64,000 nucleotides of DNA from CALNXN01 sp942490645 (GTDB lineage: Bacteria > Pseudomonadota > Alphaproteobacteria > Rhodobacterales > Rhodobacteraceae). Shown here in pieces: positions 28,000 to 37,312 of the stretch. The stretch is taken from the NCBI GenBank assembly GCA_942490645.1, contig CALNXN010000005.1, forward strand, positions 372,001-436,000, in the 5' to 3' direction. The translations under genes and the position numbers were made by a program. The notes beneath the pieces are model-generated. The model made no database searches, was not told where the DNA came from, and saw only the letters and a list, made by a program, of their open reading frames with translations. Positions within the stretch are counted from its first letter, which is position 1, and each line of letters opens with the position of its first letter.

Positions 28000-28773
28000 C
28001 TAGATCTGCGCACGGGGGCGACGTGAAAAAGTCAAATCGCGCAATGTGATCTGATTCATCTGCGGGCCTTCGAAAATGAGATCAACCCAAGCCTTTTCGA
28101 TCCGTTTTTCGTTGACGGTCGAGTAGGCAAGATCAAATTCGATCGTGATCTCTTTGCCATCCAGCGGCAGTTCCCGAACGATCTGTTCGGAGTTCGGCCC
28201 ATGTTGGATATTCAGGCGGGCAAAGATTTCCAGCGGTTTCTCCATCTCCACGATGCAGTCCACACGGATGATATGGGCCCGCTTCAGCCCATTGGTCGCC
28301 TCTGCCGGCAGATCGACAACGACGGATAAGAACGAGCCTTCAAAGCGGAACACATCCAGACGCAGACCATAGGCGGCGAGGTCTTGTTCTCGCGTGTTGC
28401 GCAGTTGGCGGAGCGTCAGCTCGGACAGTTTGCAGTCATGGAATACCGTGACCTCGTTGCCGAGCATGGATTTGTTGCGCACCGACGACATCCCCTTGAC
28501 GGGCAAAGACGCGCGCCACAACTCCGGCCGCCACGCCCAATCCGCATTGTGTGGTTTGGGAAAACTTGACGAGCCGGGCAGCGGCAGTGCCAAGCGTTCA
28601 TCGGCGGCTTGGATCAGCTTGTCGAGTTGCGCGCGCAACAGACGCGCCTGAATGCTTTGCTTGCGCAGGATGCTGAGACGCTGTGTGCTGGCTTGCGCTG
28701 CTGCGCGCGCCCAACGCTGCACCGCACTTTTATGCGATGCCATGTCCCAGATACTGTGAAAACCTATGCTCAT
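28000..28773 (-). CDS. Conserved protein, probably DUF6478 family
   Basis: A 257-residue protein largely without membrane segments. The first 60 residues are helical and basic (RWARAAAQASTQRLSILRKQ). The rest is beta-rich, with PGSSSFPKPHNADWAWRPELW (about residues 65-85) and GNEVTVFHDCKLSELTLRQLRN (about 105-126). I recognise the overall type from Rhodobacterales proteins labelled DUF6478, but I am not certain of the family number. Function unknown. An internal ATG at codon 11 (MASHKSAVQ) is an alternative start. Confidence 0.75.
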   Translation of the reverse strand: MSIGFHSIWDMASHKSAVQRWARAAAQASTQRLSILRKQSIQARLLRAQLDKLIQAADERLALPLPGSSSFPKPHNADWAWRPELWRASLPVKGMSSVRNKSMLGNEVTVFHDCKLSELTLRQLRNTREQDLAAYGLRLDVFRFEGSFLSVVVDLPAEATNGLKRAHIIRVDCIVEMEKPLEIFARLNIQHGPNSEQIVRELPLDGKEITIEFDLAYSTVNEKRIEKAWVDLIFEGPQMNQITLRDLTFSRRPRAQI

Positions 28774-28886
28774 TCGGACGTTTTGCCTCTTTTATTGCGA
28801 TCCTTGTAGCGGAAGGGCTTTATCCAAATAAACCATGAATTCAAACATTACGTGTATTTTTGACCGAATGTTGCCAATTCCGGAAC

Positions 28887-28916
28887 AAAAAAGGCCCCGA
28901 TCCTTCGATCGGGGCC
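28887..28916 (-). terminator. Rho-independent terminator of ilvD
   Basis: A perfect 10-bp stem GGCCCCGATC/GATCGGGGCC (28893-28902 and 28907-28916) with a 4-base loop, followed on the minus strand by six T residues, 24 bases beyond the ilvD stop. Confidence 0.9.
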
Positions 28917-28939
28917 CATGGGTTTCTCGGTTAGCTGGA

Positions 28940-30703
28940 TCACAGGTCCATATATTCATGACCTTCGTTCTTGCCGCCGGGGTGGGTCACTGCGCCCAGA
29001 TATGTTGGCCCGACAAGCTGCGCATACTTCCAAAGCGCCCCTGCGCCGTAGATGGTCGGACGTGCGCCCTTCCAATCTGCCTTGCGTGCAGCGAGTTCAT
29101 CATCCGTCAGGTCCACATTGATCGAACCTTCAATCGCGTTGATCGTGATTATGTCGCCGTTCTGGATCAGAGCGATGGGGCCACCGTGCGCCGCTTCGGG
29201 CCCCACATGACCGACGCAGAAGCCGCGGGTCGCGCCGGAAAACCGGCCATCGGTGATCAGAGCGACCTTCTTGCCCATGCCTTGGCCCGAGAGCGCCGCA
29301 GTCGTGGCGAGCATTTCGCGCATGCCCGGACCACCCGAAGGGCCTTCGTTGCGGATGACGATCACTTCGCCTTCTTTGTAGGCGCGGTTCTGAACGGCTT
29401 CAAACGCATCCTGCTCGCATTCAAAGACATTCGCAGGCCCTGTGAAAACGATCTGATCCTCTTCCATGCCGGCGATTTTCACGATGGCCCCTTCGGGCGC
29501 CAGATTGCCTTTGAGACCGACAACACCGCCAGTTTTTGAAATCGGGTTCTCCACCGGATGGATGACCTTGCCATCCGCGCCCCGATCGATCTTGTCCAAT
29601 TCTTCGCCGATGGAATACCCCGTGACGGTCATGCAATCTTCGTGGATCAGACCCGCTTTGCGCAGTTCTTTCATCACGACGGGCACACCGCCGGCCTCAT
29701 AAAGGTCTTTTGCCACGTAAGCTCCACCTGGCTTCATGTCGACGAAATAAGGTGTGTCACGGAAAATCTCGCAGACGTCATCGAGGAAAAAGTCGATGCC
29801 AGCCTCATGTGCCATAGCTGGCAAGTGTAGACCAGCGTTGGTCGACCCGCCCGTACAGGCCACAATGCGTGCGGCGTTTTCAAAGGCCTGTCGGGTGCAG
29901 ATGTCGCGGGCCCGGATGTTCTTTTCGATCAAGTTCATGACCGCGGCACCCGACGCTTCGCCATAGGCATCGCGGGATTCGTACGGTGCAGGAGCCCCGG
30001 ACGAGTTGGGCAGCGCAAGGCCGATTGCCTCGGACACACAGGCCATTGTGTTGGCGGTAAACTGGCCACCGCATGCGCCCGCCGAAGGGCAGGCGACGCG
30101 TTCGAGGATCTCAAGTTCCGCTTCGGTCAGCGTGCCGCTTTGTTGGCGGCCAACGGCTTCGAACATGTCCTGTACCGTCAGGTCACGGTTGGCAAAATCA
30201 TCTGGCACGGACGCACCGGCAGGCGCGCGGCCCGGCAGGATAGATCCGCCGTACATAAAGACCGACGGCACATTCAGCCGGATCATTGCCATCATCATAC
30301 CAGGCAGGGATTTGTCGCACCCGGCCAGACCGACGATGGCATCGTAGCAATGCCCACGCATCGTCAATTCGACTGTGTCCGCAATCGCCTCGCGGCTGGC
30401 CAGCGACGACCGCATACCCTCGTGACCCATCGCAATGCCGTCTGTGACGGTGATGGTGGTGAATTCACGTGGCGTGCCGCTTTCGCGTTTGACACCCATC
30501 TTTACGGCTTGGGCCTGACGGTTTAGCGCAATGTTGCACGGGGCCGCTTCGTTCCAGCAGGTGGCAACGCCGACCAGAGGCTGGTGAATTTCTTCTTCGG
30601 TCATTCCCATCGCGTAGTAGTAAGAGCGGTGTGGTGCGCGTGCGGGCCCTTCGGTCACATGACGGCTGGGCAATCTGGATTTGTCAAAGCGTGAACTGGA
30701 CAT
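28940..30703 (-). CDS. ilvD: Dihydroxy-acid dehydratase
   Basis: A 587-residue enzyme that converts 2,3-dihydroxy acids to 2-keto acids in isoleucine, valine and leucine synthesis. The iron-sulfur cluster cysteines are visible in ATCWNEAAPCN, GLAGCDKSLPG (about residues 125-135) and ACPSAGACGGQFTANTM (about 195-211). The C-terminus contains RNEGPSGGPGMREM and TDGRFSGATRG, the family's late conserved block. Full length, start with AGGGGAA upstream. Single-gene unit: divergent from the ABC-like gene and closed by its own terminator. Confidence 0.97.
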   Translation of the reverse strand: MSSSRFDKSRLPSRHVTEGPARAPHRSYYYAMGMTEEEIHQPLVGVATCWNEAAPCNIALNRQAQAVKMGVKRESGTPREFTTITVTDGIAMGHEGMRSSLASREAIADTVELTMRGHCYDAIVGLAGCDKSLPGMMMAMIRLNVPSVFMYGGSILPGRAPAGASVPDDFANRDLTVQDMFEAVGRQQSGTLTEAELEILERVACPSAGACGGQFTANTMACVSEAIGLALPNSSGAPAPYESRDAYGEASGAAVMNLIEKNIRARDICTRQAFENAARIVACTGGSTNAGLHLPAMAHEAGIDFFLDDVCEIFRDTPYFVDMKPGGAYVAKDLYEAGGVPVVMKELRKAGLIHEDCMTVTGYSIGEELDKIDRGADGKVIHPVENPISKTGGVVGLKGNLAPEGAIVKIAGMEEDQIVFTGPANVFECEQDAFEAVQNRAYKEGEVIVIRNEGPSGGPGMREMLATTAALSGQGMGKKVALITDGRFSGATRGFCVGHVGPEAAHGGPIALIQNGDIITINAIEGSINVDLTDDELAARKADWKGARPTIYGAGALWKYAQLVGPTYLGAVTHPGGKNEGHEYMDL

Positions 30704-30891
30704 GAGCTATGTTCCCCTGAAACTGTGTCCGCATCGGAATAGCCCCCTGCCCTTGAGGCTGCAAGTCGCAAGCGTCCAGACTTACGCTTGTATTGGCTGA
30801 ACCGGGTGCCTAGGTTTGTACAGCAACCCCTTGCGCCCGTTGATGCATCGGCGCATTCGGTCTGGCAATGCGCCCCTTGCGAAAGCCTTTC

Positions 30892-33800
30892 ATGGACAAG
30901 ACCCTTTTTTCATTCATCTGGAAGTATTCTAGACGCGAGCAGATTTTCCTACTGTTCTTCACGGTGTTCACCTTTCCGTTTCTTTACGCGACGCTTGAGC
31001 TGCCCAAACGGATCATCAACGATGCCATCGGCGCTGAAACCGATACGATCTCGATGCTGGGGTACCAGCTGAGTCAGATCGAATTCCTGATGGCTTTGTG
31101 TTTCATCTACCTCGCCGCGGTACTTGCGCACGGGCTTCTGAAAATGCGGCTCAACACGATAAAAGGGGTGCTGTCGGAACGTCTCTTGCGGCGGTTCCGG
31201 TTCAAGCTTCTGGACCGGATGATGCGCTTCCCGCGCAGTTACTTCCGCACCACATCCCAAGGCGAGTTGGTGGCGATGGTGACGTCAGAGGCCGAACCGA
31301 TGGGCGGTTTGATGGGCGATGCGGTGGCGCAGCCAGTATTTCAAGCCGGGCAGATGTTGATAATCGTCTTGTTCTTGTTCGCGCAAAGCATCTGGTTTGG
31401 CCTTGCGGGCGTCGCTCTGATCCCGTTGCAAGCCTATCTGATCCCCTATTTGCAACGCCAGATCAATCAGTTGAACAAAAAGCGTATTGTAGAGGTGCGC
31501 CATTTTGCGGCTGAGATTGGCGAAACAGCTGCCGGTATCACCGACCTGCGCACCAACGGCGGCTGGCGTTACAGGTTGGCACGTTTCACGGACCGTTTGG
31601 GGCGTTTGTTCGATATCCGGTTTCAGATCTACCAAAAGAAATTCTTCATGAAGTTCCTCAACAACTTCATCACACAGCTTACGCCGTTTTTCTTTTATTC
31701 CGCCGGTGGGTATCTGGCGATCAAGGGCGAGATCACCGTGGGCGCTCTTGTGGCGGCATTGGCAGCCTACAAAGACCTCAGCAGCCCGTGGAAAGAGCTG
31801 CTTGCCTACTACAACCAGGTGCAGGACATGTCCTTGCGCTGGGAAATCGTCGTGGACCGATTTGCGCCCAAGGGTATGATTGATGAGAAACTGTTCGAAG
31901 GTGAGCCAGAGGAAATTCCGCATCTTGATGGTGTGATCTCCATTCAGAACGTGACTGTACGCAACGCCGACGGAAACGCCGTTCTGGAGAACATAAATCT
32001 GGAAATTCCGGCGGGCGCGCGGGTGGCCATTCAATCGAGCAGTCAGACAGAGCGCACCGCCTTTGCCGAATTGCTGACCCGCGAAGTGTTTCCGGCCCGT
32101 GGCAGCGTGACCATGGCGGGCCACGATCTGTCAGGTTTGCATCAGGCCGTGATCGCGGCGCGCATCGGCTACGCTCATTCGCGGCCGTATCTTTTTGACG
32201 GAACGCTGGGCGACAACCTTTTCATGTCGCTCAAGACCAGCCCAAAAACCGTATTGTGGGATCCGGATCATCGCGACAAGGCTTCTATCGAAGCGGAGCG
32301 CTCAGGCAACAGCCTTGATAGCACGCGGGCTGATTGGCTTGATCCGGAACTGGCCGGGCTGAATTCACCGGAGGACGTGCGGGGCTGGTGGTTCAAACTG
32401 GTCGAGGCGATGGGCACTGACGAGGGCATGTTCCGCATGATGCTGATGTCGCGGATGGATCCGGCACGCCACCACGATCTGGCCCAGAAAATCGTCACAC
32501 TGCGCGAGGATGTTCATCAGCGCTTGAAAGAGCGCGGTGTGGACGGGGTGGTCAACAGGTTCGACCCTGATGGGTTCAACCCATCCATTCCGTTGGGCGG
32601 GAACCTTCTGTTTGCCGCGCCGATCCGCGATATTTCGCAACAAGGTCTCGCAGCCGAACGCGAGTTTCTGGCGCTGATCATTGATGAGGGTCTGGCAGAA
32701 CAGGGTATCGCGATCTCGCAAACGTTGATCGAAACGCTGCACCAGACGTTTGGCATGGACGGCACGAACCACCCGCTTTTTACCGCGCTGGGCATCGAAG
32801 AAGAGATGTACGAGCGTTTGGTGGATATTGCGACGCGCCGCAGGGACAAAGGCGATCAGGCATTGTCCGAGGATGAATTCGCGCTGCTGTTGACCGTGCC
32901 GTTTGCCTTCACGGCGGAGCAGATCGGGCCGTCTTTCCCCGAAAGCTTCAAGGAGGAAATTCTTGAGATACGGCGCACGCGCGGCGAGGCGTTGCGCGAA
33001 AGGACGCGTGATCTGTTTGTGCCAGTCACACCCGAAAACTACCTGCCGCGACTGACACTGCTTGAGAACGCACTTTATGGCCGTATCTCCTCGATTGCCG
33101 GCTTGCAGGGCGAGGTCGTTGCGGATGTTGTCGCAGACGTTCTGGACGAACACGGGCTGCGCCGTGACGTGGCGCAGACAGTGCTTGATATTTCGACCGG
33201 GATTGGCGGAACGCGCATGGCGACGCAGTTTCAGGAGCGCGCCGCATTCAGTCGCGCAGGAATCAAGCGTCCTGACATTCTGATTTTGGATCAGGTGCTG
33301 GCCAGCCATGACGCCAAAACCCGCAGCGATGTGCGTCGCCGCCTGCGTGATTTGCTTCCCCAGACCACGCTGATCTTCATGGAAGACAAATTCGAACATC
33401 CGGAAGCCTACGATCTGGCGGTCGAGATCAAGAATGGACGTATCGACGGTGTGGCCGAAGCCGAGACCTATGACGAGGATGACAGCAGCTCGGATGATTT
33501 GCGCCGCAAGTTGCGCGTGATTTCACGCACCGAGCTTTTTGCCAACCTCGATCAGCGCAGCCAGCGGTTGCTGGCGTTTTCCGCACAATGGTATTCCGTA
33601 CAAGCAGGTAAGCGGGTTTTTTCGATGAACGAGCGCGCCGATGCGGCCTATTTGTGCCTCTCGGGCCGTGCCATGATGGGCTACACCGATCCCGATGGAA
33701 AACACCACGACATCACTGCCGTCGAGCCGGGACGCCTGATTGGCGATTTGTCGATCATCCTCAATGAACCCCGGCAACTGGATTTGACGGCGCTCGAAGA

Positions 33801-33987
33801 CACTCAATTCTTGCGGATCGGGGCGGATGAATTCCGCGCTGTCATCGAAAACGACGCCACTGTTTTGATGAACCTTTTGCAAACAGTCGCCAGCCATTTG
33901 ACGGGCGCAGCCGAGCTTCTGCGCGAGGCGCGGCTGGACATCCCGCAGGATGCCACACCGCAACCCACAGAACCTGAACGGACCTGA
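30892..33987 (+). CDS. ABC-exporter-like protein with degenerate ATPase and C-terminal cyclic-nucleotide-binding domain
   Basis: A 1031-residue protein. Residues 1-325 form an ABC type-1 transmembrane domain (six hydrophobic segments, coupling-helix region FRTTSQGELVAMVTSEAEPMGG). The nucleotide-binding domain begins near 348, but its motifs are broken: Walker A reads QSSSQTERT (381-389) with no Lys; the Q-loop Gln is Ser430 (AHSRPYLFDGT); the LSGGQ signature is replaced near 769 (STGIGGTRMATQF); Walker B LILDQ (about 800) has Gln for the catalytic Glu; the H-loop reads FMEDKF. Between Q-loop and signature lies an insertion of some 250 residues. A Crp/CNMP-binding domain (about 875-1005) ends the protein. 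It probably senses or scaffolds rather than pumping by ATP hydrolysis. Start at 30892 precedes LFSFIWKYSRREQ; a CPBP protease gene follows after 9 bases. Confidence 0.88.
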   Translation: MDKTLFSFIWKYSRREQIFLLFFTVFTFPFLYATLELPKRIINDAIGAETDTISMLGYQLSQIEFLMALCFIYLAAVLAHGLLKMRLNTIKGVLSERLLRRFRFKLLDRMMRFPRSYFRTTSQGELVAMVTSEAEPMGGLMGDAVAQPVFQAGQMLIIVLFLFAQSIWFGLAGVALIPLQAYLIPYLQRQINQLNKKRIVEVRHFAAEIGETAAGITDLRTNGGWRYRLARFTDRLGRLFDIRFQIYQKKFFMKFLNNFITQLTPFFFYSAGGYLAIKGEITVGALVAALAAYKDLSSPWKELLAYYNQVQDMSLRWEIVVDRFAPKGMIDEKLFEGEPEEIPHLDGVISIQNVTVRNADGNAVLENINLEIPAGARVAIQSSSQTERTAFAELLTREVFPARGSVTMAGHDLSGLHQAVIAARIGYAHSRPYLFDGTLGDNLFMSLKTSPKTVLWDPDHRDKASIEAERSGNSLDSTRADWLDPELAGLNSPEDVRGWWFKLVEAMGTDEGMFRMMLMSRMDPARHHDLAQKIVTLREDVHQRLKERGVDGVVNRFDPDGFNPSIPLGGNLLFAAPIRDISQQGLAAEREFLALIIDEGLAEQGIAISQTLIETLHQTFGMDGTNHPLFTALGIEEEMYERLVDIATRRRDKGDQALSEDEFALLLTVPFAFTAEQIGPSFPESFKEEILEIRRTRGEALRERTRDLFVPVTPENYLPRLTLLENALYGRISSIAGLQGEVVADVVADVLDEHGLRRDVAQTVLDISTGIGGTRMATQFQERAAFSRAGIKRPDILILDQVLASHDAKTRSDVRRRLRDLLPQTTLIFMEDKFEHPEAYDLAVEIKNGRIDGVAEAETYDEDDSSSDDLRRKLRVISRTELFANLDQRSQRLLAFSAQWYSVQAGKRVFSMNERADAAYLCLSGRAMMGYTDPDGKHHDITAVEPGRLIGDLSIILNEPRQLDLTALEDTQFLRIGADEFRAVIENDATVLMNLLQTVASHLTGAAELLREARLDIPQDATPQPTEPERT

Positions 33988-33996
33988 TCGTTTGAT

Positions 33997-34899
33997 ATGC
34001 CGATGCTGAGCTGGCCTTCCTATCCCGAACACGACCCCTACATCGCGTCCGCGCGCGGTACGCAACAACTGTGGCGACTGGCAATCGGGCTATGCATCGC
34101 GGCGGGCGTCTATCTGCTGTGCAATCAGGTGTTTTACAGTGTCATCCTGACACTTGGCGGTCATTCAGTGACGTTCTGGCAGGCGCTTGTTGACGGATCG
34201 TCACCGGTGGCGATGTATATCTTGCTGTTCAGCTTTGGGTTCATGACGCTGGGCACCGGGGTCGCGATGCGGGTTGCGCACAACCGAAGTGCGGCCGATC
34301 TGCTGGGCCCTGCGCGCCGCACGCTCGGGCAGTTCATCGCGGTGCTCTGGATCTTGGTGCCGATCAACATCGTGATCTGGGTGTTGCCTCCGTGGGATTG
34401 GGGCGAGCCGTTCAGGGCGAACCTGAGTTTTGGCCTTTGGTTTGCCATATTGCCAATTTCGTTGTTGGCCATCGCGGTGCAGGTCAGCGCCGAAGAGGTG
34501 CTGTTTCGCGGTTATTTGCAACGCCAACTCGCCGCGCGTTTCAACTCGCCCTGGATCTGGATGGTGGTGCCGTCGGTGCTATTTGGCCTCGGTCACTACG
34601 TGCCCGAAACAGCGGGGCAGAATGCGACACTGATTGCGCTTTGGGCCGTGATATTTGGCCTGTTGATGGCGGATCTGACAGCGCGGTCGGGGTCTTTGGG
34701 CCCCGCGATTGCCGTGCATTTCGTCAACAACATTTCCGCGTTTCTGATCGTTTCGATGCCTGATGAAATGTCGGGGCTGTCGCTGTACCTGAGTCCATTC
34801 TCCATGGCTGACGAGGCCGCATTGCGCGCGTGGCTGCCGGTCGACTTTGTCTGGATGTTTGTCAGCTGGTTGGGCGCAAGGCTGGCGTTACGGCGTTGA
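33997..34899 (+). CDS. CPBP family intramembrane glutamic protease
   Basis: A 300-residue protein with about eight membrane segments. The three CPBP (Abi/Rce1-like) motifs are present: EEVLFRGYLQRQL with the catalytic Glu pair at 166-167, VLFGLGHY (about 194-201) and HFVNN (about 241-245). Such proteases act on membrane-bound substrates; targets are unknown in most bacteria. The gene follows the ABC/CNBD gene by 9 bases, so the two are probably translated from one mRNA and may act together. Confidence 0.92.
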   Translation: MPMLSWPSYPEHDPYIASARGTQQLWRLAIGLCIAAGVYLLCNQVFYSVILTLGGHSVTFWQALVDGSSPVAMYILLFSFGFMTLGTGVAMRVAHNRSAADLLGPARRTLGQFIAVLWILVPINIVIWVLPPWDWGEPFRANLSFGLWFAILPISLLAIAVQVSAEEVLFRGYLQRQLAARFNSPWIWMVVPSVLFGLGHYVPETAGQNATLIALWAVIFGLLMADLTARSGSLGPAIAVHFVNNISAFLIVSMPDEMSGLSLYLSPFSMADEAALRAWLPVDFVWMFVSWLGARLALRR

Positions 34900-34958
34900 T
34901 TGCACTTTGATGCAGCCACGATTATCTAGGGCAGACAAACGGCCGAAGGGGCGAGGGA

Positions 34959-35900
34959 ATGAACTGGATCACAAACTACGTCCGGCCAAGGATCAACTCG
35001 ATCTTTTCGCGCCGCGAAACGCCGGACAACCTGTGGACCAAATGCCCGGAATGCGGAACGATGTTGTTTCACCGAGAGGTGACGGACAACCTCAATGTCT
35101 GCACCAACTGCAATCATCATATGCACATTACCCCGCGCGCGCGCTTCGACGCGCTGTTTGATGGCGGTATATTCACCGAAGTTGCGGTAGCAGCTCCAAA
35201 AACGGACCCGCTGCATTTTCGCGATCAGAAAAAATATCCTGATCGACTGAAAGCTGCACAAAAGGAAACCGGAGAGACCGAAGCCATGCTTGTGGCCAGC
35301 GGCGAAATGGGGCGCACACCGATTGTGGCCGCAGCGCAGGACTTTTCTTTCATGGCGGGTTCCATGGGCATGTATGTCGGCAACGCGATTATTGCGGCCG
35401 CTGAAGAGGCTGTGAAACTGAAACGGCCGTTGATCCTGTTTTCAGCAGCAGGTGGCGCGCGGATGCAGGAGGGCATTCTGAGCCTGATGCAGATGCCGCG
35501 CACGACCGTCGCGTTGCAGATGCTCAAGGAAGCCGGTTTGCCGTATATCGTTGTCTTGACGCATCCAACCACCGGCGGCGTGACCGCGAGCTATGCAATG
35601 CTGGGTGACGTTCATATTGCCGAGCCTAATGCGTTGATCTGTTTTGCCGGTCCCCGCGTGATCGAGCAAACGATCCGTGAAAAACTGCCCGAAGGGTTTC
35701 AGCGCGCCGAATACCTGCTTGATCACGGGATGTTGGACCGGGTCACGTCACGCACCGAACTGCGCGAGGAGCTGATCACAATCACGCGTATGCTTTTGGG
35801 CTTGCCGCCCGCAGTCAAAGGCGATCTGCCGCCCCCCGATCCAAATGACACGATGACCGAAGTGGCATCCGACCCGCCCAAGGCCGCACCACAATCATGA
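34959..35900 (+). CDS. accD: Acetyl-CoA carboxylase carboxyltransferase subunit beta
   Basis: A 313-residue subunit that, with AccA, transfers carboxyl from biotin to acetyl-CoA to form malonyl-CoA. The N-terminal zinc finger is CPECG...CTNCNHH (about residues 28-50). The carboxyltransferase core includes GRTPIVAAAQDFSFMAGSMG and SAAGGARMQEGILSLMQM (about 165-182) and TTGGVTASYAMLGD. Full length apart from a disordered acidic-proline tail. The start overlaps nothing, but the stop overlaps the folC start (ATGA), a pairing known in many alphaproteobacteria. Confidence 0.97.
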   Translation: MNWITNYVRPRINSIFSRRETPDNLWTKCPECGTMLFHREVTDNLNVCTNCNHHMHITPRARFDALFDGGIFTEVAVAAPKTDPLHFRDQKKYPDRLKAAQKETGETEAMLVASGEMGRTPIVAAAQDFSFMAGSMGMYVGNAIIAAAEEAVKLKRPLILFSAAGGARMQEGILSLMQMPRTTVALQMLKEAGLPYIVVLTHPTTGGVTASYAMLGDVHIAEPNALICFAGPRVIEQTIREKLPEGFQRAEYLLDHGMLDRVTSRTELREELITITRMLLGLPPAVKGDLPPPDPNDTMTEVASDPPKAAPQS

Positions 35901-37171
35901 GTACGACCACATCGGACGTCGTTCTTGAGCGGATGATGGCGTTGCACCCCAAGATCATCGATCTCACGTTGGATCGGGTCTGGCGGTTGCTTGATGCGTT
36001 GGGCAATCCACAAAATCAGCTGCCGCCCGTCATTCACGTTGCGGGCACCAACGGAAAAGGGTCGACGCTTGCGATGATCCGGGCAGGGCTGGAGAGCGAA
36101 GGCAAGTTGGTGCATGTCTATACGTCGCCGCACCTCGCACGATTTCACGAGCGTATTCGCGTAGCGGGCGCATTAATCACCGAAGATGCTCTGACGGCTG
36201 TATTGGATGAGTGTTACGAAGCTAATGGTGGCGAGAGCATTACGTATTTCGAAATCACGACCTGTGCCGCGATCCTCGCGTTTTCACGGCACAAAGCAGA
36301 CTATACGCTGTTGGAGGTCGGGCTGGGCGGCAGGTTGGATGCAACCAATGTGATTGCCAGTCCTGCCCTCACGGCCATAACACCCGTGTCGTTGGACCAC
36401 CAACAATTCCTGGGTGACACAATCGACCTGATTGCCGGCGAAAAGGCCGGGATCATTAAACGGGGGGTGCCCTGTGTGGTTGGCCCGCAGGATGAATTGG
36501 CGATGGAAGTGATCGAAGGCAAAGCGGCGCAGAATGCGGCCCCGCTTTTGGCCTACGGGCAGCAGTGGCACATTGCGCCGGAACGTGACCGCATGACCTA
36601 TCAGGACGAAACCGGCCTGCTTGATCTGCCACGCCCGAACCTGCCCGGCACGCATCAGATCATGAATGCCGGGGCGGCGGTTGCTGCGTTGCGATACCTT
36701 GGGTTTGGGCCTGACGCCTGCGAGGCGGCAGTGTCGAAAGCACAGTGGCCTGCACGCATGCAGCGGTTGACCCATGGCCCCCTTGTTGATGCCGCTCCAG
36801 AGGCGGAGCTTTGGCTGGACGGTGGTCATAATCCAGCAGCGGGCATTGCGCTTGCGGATGTTTTGCGTACGTTGCCGAACCGTCCGACGCATCTGATCTG
36901 TGGGATGCTAAACACCAAAGACATCAAAGGCTATCTGTCACCTCTGGCCGGGCAGGCAGCCAGCTTGACGGCTGTATCCATTCCCGGAGAAGCCAACACA
37001 TTGCCCGCCGCAGAAACGGCGAAGGTCGCCCAATCAGTCGGGTTGACGGCTCTTGTCGCAGACACCGTGCTGGACGCAGTGCAAAAAGTGGTTTGGGGCG
37101 ACCCACACGCACGTATTCTCATTTGCGGGTCGCTGTATCTCGCAGGGGCGGTGTTGCGCGAAAACGGCTAG
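35897..37171 (+). CDS. folC: Bifunctional folylpolyglutamate synthase/dihydrofolate synthase
   Basis: A 424-residue Mur-ligase-family enzyme that adds glutamate to dihydropteroate and to folates. The P-loop is HVAGTNGKGSTLAM (about residues 49-62); the folate-binding block YTSPHLARFHERIRV follows (about 75-89), then LLEVGLGGRLDATNV (about 137-151) and the C-terminal domain signature LDGGHNPAAG (about 311-320). Full length. Translationally coupled to accD by ATGA overlap. Confidence 0.96.
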   Translation: MSTTTSDVVLERMMALHPKIIDLTLDRVWRLLDALGNPQNQLPPVIHVAGTNGKGSTLAMIRAGLESEGKLVHVYTSPHLARFHERIRVAGALITEDALTAVLDECYEANGGESITYFEITTCAAILAFSRHKADYTLLEVGLGGRLDATNVIASPALTAITPVSLDHQQFLGDTIDLIAGEKAGIIKRGVPCVVGPQDELAMEVIEGKAAQNAAPLLAYGQQWHIAPERDRMTYQDETGLLDLPRPNLPGTHQIMNAGAAVAALRYLGFGPDACEAAVSKAQWPARMQRLTHGPLVDAAPEAELWLDGGHNPAAGIALADVLRTLPNRPTHLICGMLNTKDIKGYLSPLAGQAASLTAVSIPGEANTLPAAETAKVAQSVGLTALVADTVLDAVQKVVWGDPHARILICGSLYLAGAVLRENG

Positions 37172-37188
37172 GTGTTGCCGCAAAGACT

Positions 37189-37209
37189 CTGTCCACAGAA
37201 TTATCCACA
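37189..37209 (+). promoter_or_regulatory. DnaA-box-like pair
   Basis: A perfect TTATCCACA (37201-37209) with a degenerate relative CTGTCCACA (37189-37197) in the gap between folC and the LysM gene. Two sites do not make an origin; a single exact match is expected about once by chance in a window this size. Confidence 0.25.
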
Positions 37210-37312
37210 GTATGTTGACCCGGAGTCATCAGCGCGACTATATGTGGCGCGATGGTCAACGACTTGGGGTGGGCCGTCCGTTTCGTACATAGCGGTCTGG
37301 GGGGACGGCAAA

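Noticed and set aside
37189..37209. Chromosomal replication origin
   Set aside because: Two DnaA-like boxes only, no AT-rich region and no dnaA, parAB or gidA nearby.
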